Of a DNA stretch of 64,000 nt, positions 37,001 through 44,328 are shown piece by piece. Position 1 is the first letter of the stretch, and each line of letters begins with the position of its first letter. The notes beneath the pieces were generated by a model. It was not told the DNA's origin. It was given only the letters and a program-made list of their open reading frames with translations, and did not search any database. A program made the translations under genes and the position numbers. This stretch comes from Luteolibacter yonseiensis (GTDB lineage Bacteria; Verrucomicrobiota; Verrucomicrobiia; Verrucomicrobiales; Akkermansiaceae), in the NCBI RefSeq assembly GCF_016595465.1, contig NZ_JAENIK010000012.1, positions 310,001 through 374,000 on the forward strand, in the 5' to 3' direction.

Positions 37001-37686
37001 AAGTCTGCGTACTGCTCAGTGGCGGGATGGATTCGGTCGCCGCCTTTTATGAGGCCCTGGAAACGCACGAGGTCGTCGCCGCCCTGTCCTTCGACTACGG
37101 CTCGAAGCACAACGCGAAGGAAATTCCGTTCGCGAAACTGCACGCGGACCGGAACGGAGTCGCGCACCACGTCATTCCATTGGATTTCATGAACACCTTG
37201 TTCAAATCGACGTTGCTCCAATCCGGAGGAGAAATCCCGGACGGGCATTACGCCGAGGCGAACATGAAGCAAACCGTCGTTCCGTTCCGCAACGGCATCA
37301 TGCTCGCCATCGCCGCCGGTTATGCGGAAAGCGTGGAGGCCGACGGACTCGTGATCGCCGCGCATTCGGGGGATCACGCCATCTATCCCGACTGCCGCGA
37401 GCCATTCATGCAGGCCATGGCCACCGCGATGGAGCAGGGGACCTACGCGGAAATCCGGCTCCTCCGACCCTTCATCGACACTGACAAGACCGGCATCGCA
37501 AGGCGTGGCGTCGAACTGGGAATCGATTTCTCCGAAACATGGTCCTGCTACAAAGGCCACCAGATCCACTGCGGCACCTGCGGCACCTGCGTCGAGAGAC
37601 GCGAGGCGTTCATCCTTGCAGGGCTTGCCGATCCGACCGTTTATGAGCAAACGCCGGAACTGCCCAAGTTGATGGTGGATGGTTGA
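36997..37686 (+). CDS. queC: 7-cyano-7-deazaguanine synthase (preQ0 synthase)
   Basis: The product is 229 aa. The ATP-pyrophosphatase P-loop is SGGMDS at residues 8-13. A zinc site of four cysteines is present at C184, C192, C195 and C198 (SCYKGHQIHCGTCGTC). QueC converts 7-carboxy-7-deazaguanine with ATP and ammonia to preQ0. The gene overlaps queF by 4 bp. Its last codons (LPKLMVDG) run into one arm of an inverted repeat that lies between queC and queD. Confidence 0.95.
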   Translation: MKVCVLLSGGMDSVAAFYEALETHEVVAALSFDYGSKHNAKEIPFAKLHADRNGVAHHVIPLDFMNTLFKSTLLQSGGEIPDGHYAEANMKQTVVPFRNGIMLAIAAGYAESVEADGLVIAAHSGDHAIYPDCREPFMQAMATAMEQGTYAEIRLLRPFIDTDKTGIARRGVELGIDFSETWSCYKGHQIHCGTCGTCVERREAFILAGLADPTVYEQTPELPKLMVDG

Positions 37687-37766
37687 GAGTCGATGGAAAG
37701 AGTGAGAAAATTCACTCCACAGATTCTTCCTCTTGCCATCAACGATCAACTCCCAACCATCAACTT
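37666..37766. repeat. inverted repeat of GTTGATGG-type units between queC and queD
   Basis: AAGTTGATGG at 37666-37675 is repeated in inverted form as CCATCAACTT at 37757-37766. Around both arms are further degenerate copies (GGATGGTTGA, GAGTCGATGG; CCATCAACGATCAAC, CCCAACCATC). The left arm uses the last codons of queC; the right arm ends 7 bp before the queD start. It looks like a small dispersed repeat that could fold in the mRNA. Confidence 0.6.
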
Positions 37767-37773
37767 CTTCCCA

Positions 37774-38235
37774 ATGCCCTACAGAATCTGCAAATCCCTC
37801 GAAGTGGAAAACGGCCACATGCTCACGCGGCATCCCGACAAATGCCGTTTTCCGCATGGCCACACCCGCAAGGTGGAGTTCGTCATCGAGGCGGATGAAC
37901 TCGATTCCCACCAGATGGTCTGCGATTTCAAGATCATCAAGGAGGCTGTCGGAGACTGGCTGGACACCTTCGACCACGCGCTGTGCATGAACACGGCGGA
38001 CCCGGCCTACGAAGAATTCAAAAGCCGCTACGGAGACCGCGTCATCGGTTTTGAAAACCAGGATCCGACCACCGAGCTGATGGCCCGCACAATTTTCGAT
38101 CACACGGAAAAAGCGCTTGCCGCGTATGCCGCCCGCACGGATACCCGCTACCTGCTCGCCCCCGGCGTACGGCTTGTCCGCGTCCGTGTGTGGGAAACCT
38201 CCTCCTCCTGGGCGGAATACTCCAATTCTCTCTAA
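37774..38235 (+). CDS. queD: 6-carboxy-5,6,7,8-tetrahydropterin synthase
   Basis: The product is 153 aa from the ATG at 37774 (MPYRICKSLEVENGH). An upstream in-frame start exists within the inverted repeat but adds a segment without family character. Zinc ligands of the PTPS/QueD fold are H15, H28 and H30 (FPHGHTRK), with catalytic C24 in HPDKCRF. QueD converts dihydroneopterin triphosphate to carboxytetrahydropterin, the second step of 7-deazaguanine synthesis. It fits between queC and folE2, which supplies its substrate. Confidence 0.92.
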   Translation: MPYRICKSLEVENGHMLTRHPDKCRFPHGHTRKVEFVIEADELDSHQMVCDFKIIKEAVGDWLDTFDHALCMNTADPAYEEFKSRYGDRVIGFENQDPTTELMARTIFDHTEKALAAYAARTDTRYLLAPGVRLVRVRVWETSSSWAEYSNSL

Positions 38236-38239
38236 ATAC

Positions 38240-39043
38240 ATGTCCAAGAAATCCACCTTGCCCGACATTCAGGCCACTCCCGATACCCGTGGCCTCGCCA
38301 TCGACCAAGTCGGCGTCTCAGATCTCCGCTATCCCATCCAGGTCCTCGACCAGGATGGCAAACCATTCCCGACGGTTGCGAAGATCGCGATGTCCGTGCA
38401 TCTGCCGCACCATTTCAAGGGCACCCACATGAGCCGTTTCCTTGAAGTCCTCAGCAAACACGAGGGCGAGGTGACCATGCGCACCCTGCCGGAAATCCTG
38501 CACGATCTGAAAAAACGTCTCGATGCCGAGGAGGCGCACATCGAGGTCGCCTTCACTTATTTCGTCACGAAAAAAGCACCCGTCTCCGGAGCCCCGGCCA
38601 AGGTCGGCTGCGATGTCGTGTTCCAGGGAACCTCCAATGGAACCGTCGATGACTTCGTGCTCTGCGTCACGGTGCCCGTCACCACGCTCTGCCCGTGCAG
38701 CAAGGAGATCAGCGAATACGGCGCTCACAACCAACGCGGCTACGTCACCCTCGAAGTCCGGCCCAAGGCGAAGGACGGCGGCTGGGAGCTCATCCTGATC
38801 GAGGACCTCATCGAGGTCGCGGAGAAATCCGGTTCCGCACCGGTTTACGCGCTGCTCAAACGCACCGACGAGCGCCACGTGACCATGCAGGCCTATGACA
38901 ATCCCGTCTTCGTCGAAGACGTCGTCAGGAACGCGGCGGCGCTCCTGCGTGCGGACAGCCGCGTCGCTTCCTTCAAGGTGAAGGCGGTGAACCATGAAAG
39001 CATCCACGATCACAACGCCTTCGCCACCATCATCAGCGGCTGA
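38240..39043 (+). CDS. folE2: GTP cyclohydrolase FolE2 (type IB)
   Basis: The product is 267 aa from the ATG at 38240, 4 bp after queD. The family motif with the metal-binding cysteine is VPVTTLCPCSKEISEYG, followed by AHNQRGYV; the HMSRF segment lies near residue 55. FolE2 performs the same GTP to dihydroneopterin triphosphate reaction as FolE but is not strictly zinc dependent, and in other bacteria it is used when zinc is scarce. Here it feeds QueD and possibly folate synthesis. queE is not in the window, so one pathway step must be encoded elsewhere. Confidence 0.93.
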   Translation: MSKKSTLPDIQATPDTRGLAIDQVGVSDLRYPIQVLDQDGKPFPTVAKIAMSVHLPHHFKGTHMSRFLEVLSKHEGEVTMRTLPEILHDLKKRLDAEEAHIEVAFTYFVTKKAPVSGAPAKVGCDVVFQGTSNGTVDDFVLCVTVPVTTLCPCSKEISEYGAHNQRGYVTLEVRPKAKDGGWELILIEDLIEVAEKSGSAPVYALLKRTDERHVTMQAYDNPVFVEDVVRNAAALLRADSRVASFKVKAVNHESIHDHNAFATIISG

Positions 39044-39136
39044 GGAGGTTTGCCGCCACCCCGGACAGGCGGAGCTTGAACCGGACGAGTCCGGATTTTG
39101 GGGAAACACCATCCGGCAAGTCCGACGACCATCGCC

Positions 39137-39742
39137 ATGAAAATCATTCCGCCGGAGATCCTGCTCGAAGCGTATGCCCAAGGCATTTTCCCCATGGCGC
39201 ATGAGGGGGAAATCCAATGGTTTTCCCCGGAAAAACGCGGACTCATCCCGCTGGATGACCGCTTCCATATCCCGCATGGCCTGGCGAAAACGCTCAGGCG
39301 CGAACCCTTCGACATAAGGTGGAACTCCGCCTTTCGGGAAGTCATGCTGGGCTGCGCCGAACGCGAGGAAACATGGATCGATGAAACCATCCTCGAAAGC
39401 TATTGCCGTCTCCATCAACTGGGATTCGCGCACTCCGTCGAGTGCTGGGATGCCGACGGATTGCAGGGCGGCCTTTACGGTGTTTCGCTGCCCGGAGTCT
39501 TTTTTGGAGAAAGCATGTTCTCCCGCAAGACCGATGCCTCGAAGATCGCTCTCGTCGCGTTGGTCCGGACCTTGCGTGAGAATGGAACCGTGCTTCTGGA
39601 CACCCAATGGATGACCAGTCACCTCAGCCAATTCGGTGGCTACGAACTGTCCCGCAAGGCTTACCACTCCGCCTTGAAGAGCGCGCTTGCCGGACATGTT
39701 CCCCGAGCCAACCCTAGCGGAAATGGCATGACGGATTTCTGA
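39137..39742 (+). CDS. aat: leucyl/phenylalanyl-tRNA-protein transferase
   Basis: The product is 201 aa from the ATG at 39137. Family motifs: EAYAQGIFPMAHEGEIQWFSP at the N-terminus, the central LQGGLYGVSLPGVFFGESMF, and DTQWMTSHLSQFGG near the end. Aat adds Leu or Phe to N-terminal Arg or Lys of proteins, marking them for ClpS/ClpAP degradation. It lies 93 bp after folE2 in the same direction and is the last core-type gene before the tRNA-Thr remnant and the integrase. Confidence 0.93.
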   Translation: MKIIPPEILLEAYAQGIFPMAHEGEIQWFSPEKRGLIPLDDRFHIPHGLAKTLRREPFDIRWNSAFREVMLGCAEREETWIDETILESYCRLHQLGFAHSVECWDADGLQGGLYGVSLPGVFFGESMFSRKTDASKIALVALVRTLRENGTVLLDTQWMTSHLSQFGGYELSRKAYHSALKSALAGHVPRANPSGNGMTDF

Positions 39743-39928
39743 ACATGGATGGAACGCAGGCTGCGAATCATCGCCAAATGCGGATGAACCAAGATCTTTT
39801 CAACGCAGACCAGAAACCTGCCTGAAGCCTTAAAAAATCGCGCCCTCCCAACATTGGTGCGGAGTCGGAATAGCTCCTGAGACTGAGGAAATCGAAGAGA
39901 TGGGACCCTTAATCGATTGAATTCCAAA

Positions 39929-39978
39929 TGGAGCCGAGTGTCGGACTCGAACCGACGACCTACTGATTACAAATCAGT
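39929..39978 (-). tRNA. truncated tRNA-Thr (TGT) 3' half, probable attachment site
   Basis: Read on the minus strand, the sequence gives an anticodon stem-loop CTGATTTGTAATCAG with anticodon TGT, a variable loop, a T arm (GTCGG TTCGAGT CCGAC) and the acceptor 3' strand ending in CCA at 39929-39931. The D arm and the 5' acceptor strand (AGCCGAGT expected near 40001) are absent; similarity stops right after the anticodon stem. Together with the integrase gene starting 97 bp away, this is the expected form of an att site left when an element integrates into a tRNA gene. The intact gene should lie at the other end of the element. Confidence 0.85.
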
Positions 39979-40074
39979 CATACAGAATTTATAATTCACT
40001 GATGATCATATATTTCAATTACATAAAGATAAGTATCTCTTGACGGTTGCACGAATAGTTGTCCAAAACAATTC
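39979..40074. promoter_or_regulatory. att-flanking and integrase promoter region
   Basis: The 96 bp between the tRNA fragment and the integrase are strongly AT-rich. They hold a GAATT-TAT-AATTC palindrome at 39985-39997, an ATGATCAT palindrome at 40002-40009, a repeat of the ACTGAT anticodon-stem hexamer at 39998-40003, and a TTGACG hexamer at about 40039 that could be the -35 box of the integrase promoter. These could be integrase core and arm sites, but this is inferred. Confidence 0.45.
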
Positions 40075-41484
40075 ATGGGAAGGCCGAAAAAGATCCGAAA
40101 TTTCAAGGTAGTCACTTATCGGAATAAATCTGGATCCGTTTCATATCGGGTCACAGGTAAAAATCCCGACGGGTCGAAGGTCAGGAGAAACTTCAAGGAT
40201 GAATACGAAGCAAAGCAGGTACTCGCCGATTTGGAGGCTGCAAGAGAGGGGCATGTGGAAGCACCACGCGTGCAACGAACCCGCCTCACTGCTCAAGAGC
40301 TGGCAGATGCGGAATCCGCGATCCTGAGCGCAGGAGGCAGGAGTCTCTCGCAGATTGTTTCCCACTACGTCCACCTCGAAGCGAGGGCAGACGGGAAAGG
40401 CATCAGCCTGGACGGAGCTCTCGCCTTTACCGAAACTCATTATCGGGCGGAAATCAAAGCGACGACGGTCCTGAATGCTTACGACGAGTTTATCAACGGC
40501 CGCCATACGGTGTCGGATAGAACCCGGCAGCACTACTCTTCATCCCTCAAGCTCCTGTTGAAACCTGATCCGAACAAGCCGTTACATTCTTACACGGTCT
40601 CGGACATTGAAAAACTTTTGGCGCGCTTCAAGAATGTCAATTCGACACGGACATACCGCCAGGCGTTTTCGGTTTTTTTCAACTGGGCCGTGCGTCACCA
40701 TTACTGCCCGGAAGATCCTTGCAAACGGCTTGACCGACTGCCAAAGGATATGACCCAGATTGCAGTGCTTTCGTTGGAGGAGGTGAAGCGCCTGCTCTAT
40801 GCCGCCGTCCGTTACGAGGACGGAGTTGCGGCGGCGCCCACTGCCCTCGGGCTGTTTATCGGTCTTCGTCCCAGCGAGCTCGCAGATCTCAAGCCTGAAG
40901 ACATAAGTGGAAAGGCTGTTCGTGTGACAGGCGGGAAAATGCGGCGCAAATTGAAACGTACTGTACCAATCCCACCTGTGCTTGAGGCATGGCTGAAAAT
41001 CCATCCTTTTCTCGGACTTCCCGCAGGTTGGGATTACAAGATGAAGGCGTTGAAAAAGGCCACCGGAGCGACCAAGTGGATCCAAAACATCATTCGCCAC
41101 ACGTCGATCTCTTTTCAGTCCGAGCGTGACAAAGACGAGGCACGAACAGCCTTCGCCTGTGGCACTTCAGTCCAGATGATGGACCGTCACTATCGTAATA
41201 CCATCGAGGATGAGAAAACTCTTGCCGATTTCTGGAATTTGACTCCCGAAAGACTGCTTGCGAGCCAACCTGACGTGAGATTGCCGAGCCAACAGTCGAC
41301 AGCTTGGCCTGCAAAACCTTCGCTGGAAACGTTGATCTGGCAGATGCCCTTGATACACGCCGCAGCGGACATCGGCGTGTCAGACGTGGCCCTCCGGAAG
41401 CATTGTGTAAAGCTCGGCATCAAGTTGCCTCCCCCGGGACATTGGCGGCGTCACCCCTACTTGAAAGAAAGTAGGCCGACTTGA
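40075..41484 (+). CDS. tyrosine recombinase/integrase with C-terminal HTH-like extension
   Basis: The product is 469 aa. An N-terminal arm-binding-like region (FKVVTYRNKSGSVSYRV) and a SAM-like core-binding domain (about 115-215) precede the catalytic domain. Visible catalytic residues are R265 in GLRPSEL, R341 in NIIRHTS and Y373 in DRHYRN. The first His of HxxR is Asn338 here, a variant seen in some integrase subgroups. After the nucleophile comes a further 95 residues, including PLIHAAADIGVSDVALRKHC and PPPGHW, a helix-turn-helix-like motif also found in unrelated small DNA-binding proteins. It sits at the tRNA-Thr fragment and most likely moved the island. Confidence 0.9.
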   Translation: MGRPKKIRNFKVVTYRNKSGSVSYRVTGKNPDGSKVRRNFKDEYEAKQVLADLEAAREGHVEAPRVQRTRLTAQELADAESAILSAGGRSLSQIVSHYVHLEARADGKGISLDGALAFTETHYRAEIKATTVLNAYDEFINGRHTVSDRTRQHYSSSLKLLLKPDPNKPLHSYTVSDIEKLLARFKNVNSTRTYRQAFSVFFNWAVRHHYCPEDPCKRLDRLPKDMTQIAVLSLEEVKRLLYAAVRYEDGVAAAPTALGLFIGLRPSELADLKPEDISGKAVRVTGGKMRRKLKRTVPIPPVLEAWLKIHPFLGLPAGWDYKMKALKKATGATKWIQNIIRHTSISFQSERDKDEARTAFACGTSVQMMDRHYRNTIEDEKTLADFWNLTPERLLASQPDVRLPSQQSTAWPAKPSLETLIWQMPLIHAAADIGVSDVALRKHCVKLGIKLPPPGHWRRHPYLKESRPT

Positions 41485-41904
41485 TTTCTGGTAGCACTTA
41501 CGTGATTGCAGCGCGGTGAGCATATCGCAGCGACAAAACGCCTCGGGGGTTTTAGTCCCGAGGCGGTTAGTGGTTTTCGAGTATCGGATGGATGTAGGCG
41601 TCACCTACATCTGCTCAGTCGTTGTTTTTGACTCGGACCATCGTTGCAGTTGCTGATGCCTGTTGACTGGCCAGCAAAAGAGAGCGTGAGGAGCGGAGAC
41701 GCTCGCGAAGGCTTGGCATTTCTGGTGCCGTCGTTCGCGAAGCCATCACCTTCGGCTTCTTTTTCATCATTCACGACGAATACGTGATCTGAAACCCGTT
41801 CGGGCTGGGGAGGATTCCCCACCATGATGGAAGCGTCAGATTTCATATTCGCCGGGGCCAACATGCGGATTTCATTCGCGGATTCAATCAAATCCTTGCT
41901 TTTA
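41485..41904. other. region between integrase and ParB-like gene; possible small ORF on minus strand
   Basis: The first 80 bp hold a terminator. A minus-strand frame from 41990 to 41601 (129 codons) overlaps the 3' end of the ParB-like gene by 86 bp; its product has no recognised motif and low-complexity polar sequence. I treat it as unproven. The rest shows nothing I can name. Confidence 0.3.
41539..41565. terminator. hairpin terminator between integrase and the ParB-like gene
   Basis: CGCCTCGGG (41539-41547) pairs perfectly with CCCGAGGCG (41557-41565) across a 9-nt loop. On the minus strand the stem is followed by CGTTTTGTCG, giving four T residues. It lies 55 bp after the integrase stop and downstream of the ParB-like gene, so it may serve either strand. 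Confidence 0.6.
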
Positions 41905-42723
41905 TCAGCCTTTAGTTGTTGGAAACTTGCCGCGCGACGATTTTCCGTCGCTTGAGGCATGGGTTTTTTTGGGCTTGGAAATCGTCTCATCCGGAGCTGA
42001 GGGAGCCGGTGGAAACTGAGGGCAGCGCAACCAAGTCAGGGACTTTGCATCGATTGGTTCGTTCAGGCAGTATGTCAGCCCTACACTTTCAGCTTCTTCG
42101 GGAGTAACGGGACGTCCAAGTGCGGTCGCAAGAATTCCCAGTGCATAGAGTGAATCATTGCTCGGCCTTAAACTTCCGTTGTGCGGAATATTCATGCGGA
42201 GTCCATACACCAAGGCATCTTCCAGAGGTCGGTTGATTACTACGGCTGGGAGCAGCTTCAATTTCAAACGATCTGCAACGGCAACTCTCGCCCACCCGTC
42301 AATCAAAACCAAGTCTCCATTTGGAGCTTTCCAGACGACGATAGGCAGCAGCTGGGCATGTTTTTTAGAAACGCGTTTCTCCAGAAGGGAGACACGTTCA
42401 AAATTCAACTCCTGTCTCAAACAGGCGTTGGGTCTGGTGCGGATCTCGGAACGTTCTACTAAGCGAACATCACGCGTACTGTCTGTGCGAGGGAACGGTT
42501 TTGGGATGACGGTTGCCTCGTGAGGCATCACGGGAATGGGAATTTGTGGTGCTGGCCACGACGCGTCAGCCGGAGGGGGCAGATTCGCAGGCGCATACAA
42601 TGGCGGACCTTGAGGCACCGCGGGAGGGATCGACGCCCCTCCTGGAAATGGGGACGCAGGGACAGGGTAATGAGGATAATGCTGTGTTTGGTTATTCATC
42701 GTTGTGTTTATTTTTTCGTTCAC
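41905..42723 (-). CDS. ParB/Srx-fold protein with proline-rich N-terminus
   Basis: The product is 272 aa from a GTG at 42723 preceded by GGAGGGG; an ATG at 42699 is an alternative. The first 80 residues are extremely proline-rich (HYPHYPVPASPFPGG, APANLPPPADASWPAP). A ParB-like nuclease/CTPase-type domain follows at about residues 110-180: LLPIVVWKAPNGDLVLIDG, WARVAVADRLKL, LPAVVINRP. The usual helix-turn-helix and dimerisation parts of chromosomal ParB are not visible, so it is not an ordinary segregation ParB, and no ParA gene is near. It lies downstream of the reverse transcriptase on the same strand, 133 bp away. Role unknown. Confidence 0.7.
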   Translation of the reverse strand: MNEKINTTMNNQTQHYPHYPVPASPFPGGASIPPAVPQGPPLYAPANLPPPADASWPAPQIPIPVMPHEATVIPKPFPRTDSTRDVRLVERSEIRTRPNACLRQELNFERVSLLEKRVSKKHAQLLPIVVWKAPNGDLVLIDGWARVAVADRLKLKLLPAVVINRPLEDALVYGLRMNIPHNGSLRPSNDSLYALGILATALGRPVTPEEAESVGLTYCLNEPIDAKSLTWLRCPQFPPAPSAPDETISKPKKTHASSDGKSSRGKFPTTKG

Positions 42724-42753
42724 GCCCCTCCAGATGGAGAAGCGAAAGGCTTA

Positions 42754-42853
42754 GGGTGCCGAATCCTCGGCACCCTTTAAAAATTTGAGTAAAGTGGGCC
42801 CTGTCAGCAGAGTTTCTGCACTCTGCTGGCCCGGGGTGGCGCTCCGTCGCGCC
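42754..42853 (-). ncRNA. candidate structured RNA (three hairpins) 3' of the reverse transcriptase
   Basis: Three strong stems fill the 133-bp gap between the RT stop and the ParB-like start: GGCGC/GCGCC at 42838-42853; AGCAGAGT/ACTCTGCT at 42806-42827, extended by GGGCCC and GGCCC on either side; and a perfect 9-bp GGGTGCCGA/TCGGCACCC with a 4-nt loop at 42754-42775. The last may act as a terminator although no long T run follows. Dense pairing directly beside an RT gene could mean an RNA substrate or partner of the enzyme. That is inference. Confidence 0.4.
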
Positions 42854-42856
42854 TTA

Positions 42857-43978
42857 CTATCTGCGTAATTTTGTTCTGTCTTCGGCGGTCCGAAGCGTTC
42901 CCCCGTTGCCGGGGCCGTAAGTCGTGTTCTGGCGTGCTGCCCTGAGGTGCTCGCCTTCGTTTGTCGCCCACTCGACGCGCTCGCCGTGGCGAGGATCATT
43001 GCTCAGGCGATATGCGTTTATCCACCCTTGGTGGATTTGCTGGGCGTGTTCCAAGTCGATCGCGGTTGCGATTCCCTCGGTCAGTCGGTCGTATGCGGAC
43101 TGTTTTGGTCGGATGACGGGTGCTCCGTCGTAGCTGAGCCACTGCAGCTCATATCCGAGCAGTTGGATCGGTTCGTTGCGCAACGTGCGTGTCTCGCGGG
43201 ACTTTGCTGGGTTCAGCGCCATCCCTTGCTGCTGGAGGGTTCTCCTTATTTCCTCCCGGGCCCCCCGCGTGGATGCGCGAGGTCCCGTCAGTGTGATGTC
43301 GTCACCGTATACTATGATGTCGACGACACCTTCGTATCGCGCCCGCACCCCGTGCAGGAGCTTGCTGATGACGATGTTTGTCGTCCCTGCTGCGATGGGA
43401 TGCCCCTGAGGTATTCCCACTGCGCCACTCCGCGTGTATTCTTGATAGCGGCTGTGGACCGCTTTCACATAGGCCCACGTTGCCGGTGTGAAAAACTCCT
43501 CTGCCACGCCAAGCGGTATGGTGTTGAAGCAGTCTTTCACGTCCACTTGGATGATGACGGCGTCCGCGTGTTTTCCTTGGGCCGCGCAGACTGCTTGGAT
43601 GGCCGTCTCGACCCCTCTGCCCAGCCTGAACCCATGTGTGTCCTGGTGGGCCACCGATTCTGCGATCGGAGTGATGATCCCCATCTGGTAATACTGCGCC
43701 TGACAGTAGTCCTCGTCCATGGGACTGTAAACATCCCGCGACTTTCTGCTGCCGCTTTTGATGGTGCGCTTTCGCATGACTCCGGGGATGTGCGCGGCGT
43801 CGTAGCAACACGCGGTCCGGATCCCCCGGCGTTCGTATATTCTCTGTTGCACATCCAGCATAAGCTCAGGGTGTGTCAGCATTGCTTGTTCGAGCTTCTC
43901 CGCACTGGTCGTGCGTCTCCAACTCTCGCATCTTGCGGAGCTTACCAATAAGGTTTGGAGTAATGAGAGTGGAGGCAT
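42857..43978 (-). CDS. reverse transcriptase (RVT_1), unassigned group, group-II-like
   Basis: The product is 373 aa from the ATG at 43978; a TTG 60 bp upstream is possible but would overlap the preceding small gene. RT motifs: GFRLGRGVETAI (motif 2), VDVKDCFNTI (motif 3, catalytic D146), GIPQGHPIAAGTTN (motif 4), IVYGDDITLTG (motif 5, D226 and D227), then LLGYELQW. The GFRLGRG motif is closest to group II intron enzymes, but no maturase X/HNH endonuclease domain follows and no intron domain V is found. Retron VTG/NAxxH motifs and the DGR-type SQ motif are also missing. A 78-aa gene ends 14 bp upstream and structured DNA follows. Confidence 0.85.
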   Translation of the reverse strand: MPPLSLLQTLLVSSARCESWRRTTSAEKLEQAMLTHPELMLDVQQRIYERRGIRTACCYDAAHIPGVMRKRTIKSGSRKSRDVYSPMDEDYCQAQYYQMGIITPIAESVAHQDTHGFRLGRGVETAIQAVCAAQGKHADAVIIQVDVKDCFNTIPLGVAEEFFTPATWAYVKAVHSRYQEYTRSGAVGIPQGHPIAAGTTNIVISKLLHGVRARYEGVVDIIVYGDDITLTGPRASTRGAREEIRRTLQQQGMALNPAKSRETRTLRNEPIQLLGYELQWLSYDGAPVIRPKQSAYDRLTEGIATAIDLEHAQQIHQGWINAYRLSNDPRHGERVEWATNEGEHLRAARQNTTYGPGNGGTLRTAEDRTKLRR

Positions 43979-43992
43979 GTGTCGTTTGTTAC

Positions 43993-44229
43993 TTATGCCT
44001 TGTTGCCTTTGCTGGCTGGGAACCGATTGAATCCCCAACCCATCGGATTATCTGCGCCGATGATGTTCGCTTGGAGCACTCCATCCTCTGTTTGGGTTGG
44101 GTGCACTTCCTCTGTTTCTGCGGGCTCTTGCCGCATGTGCTCAAGGGGTCGCAAGTTCGTCTTTCGAACTTCCGTCTGACGGCTTGTGGCGAGCTTGTGC
44201 ATGGGCTGCCAGATGGGTAAGCTCTCCAT
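43993..44229 (-). CDS. small ORF directly upstream of the reverse transcriptase
   Basis: A 78-aa product (MESLPIWQPMHKLATS at the N-terminus) ends 14 bp before the RT start codon, in the same direction, so the pair looks like an operon. The product is polar with Glu/Gln/Thr-rich middle (PAETEEVHPTQTED) and a Trp/Gly/Phe segment near the end (MGWGFNRFP). No family, signal peptide or membrane helix is visible. It could be a partner protein or part of an RNA leader that happens to be open. Confidence 0.45.
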   Translation of the reverse strand: MESLPIWQPMHKLATSRQTEVRKTNLRPLEHMRQEPAETEEVHPTQTEDGVLQANIIGADNPMGWGFNRFPASKGNKA

Positions 44230-44297
44230 TTCCGCACAGCAAGCGCATTTTATAACTTTACTACTTTAATTTTAGATATTGTTGAACTATTTGGTTG

Positions 44298-44307
44298 ATC
44301 AGCTGAT
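44298..44307. promoter_or_regulatory. palindrome upstream of the HTH gene, candidate operator
   Basis: ATCAGCTGAT is a perfect 10-bp palindrome 21 bp before the start codon of the HTH gene, in an AT-rich divergent promoter region shared with the small-ORF/RT pair. It could be the regulator's binding site. Confidence 0.4.
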
Positions 44308-44328
44308 GAGAATTTCCGAAGATTCGGC

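Noticed and set aside
39929..40005. Complete tRNA-Thr gene
   Set aside because: The D arm and the 5' acceptor strand are absent; only the part from the anticodon stem to CCA is present.
41601..41990. 129-codon minus-strand frame
   Set aside because: Overlaps the ParB-like gene end by 86 bp, no recognised motif; kept only as a remark.
42857..43978. Group II intron, retron or diversity-generating retroelement
   Set aside because: No intron domain V hairpin near the RT, no maturase/endonuclease tail, no retron VTG or NAxxH motifs, no DGR-type SQ motif and no template/variable repeat pair.
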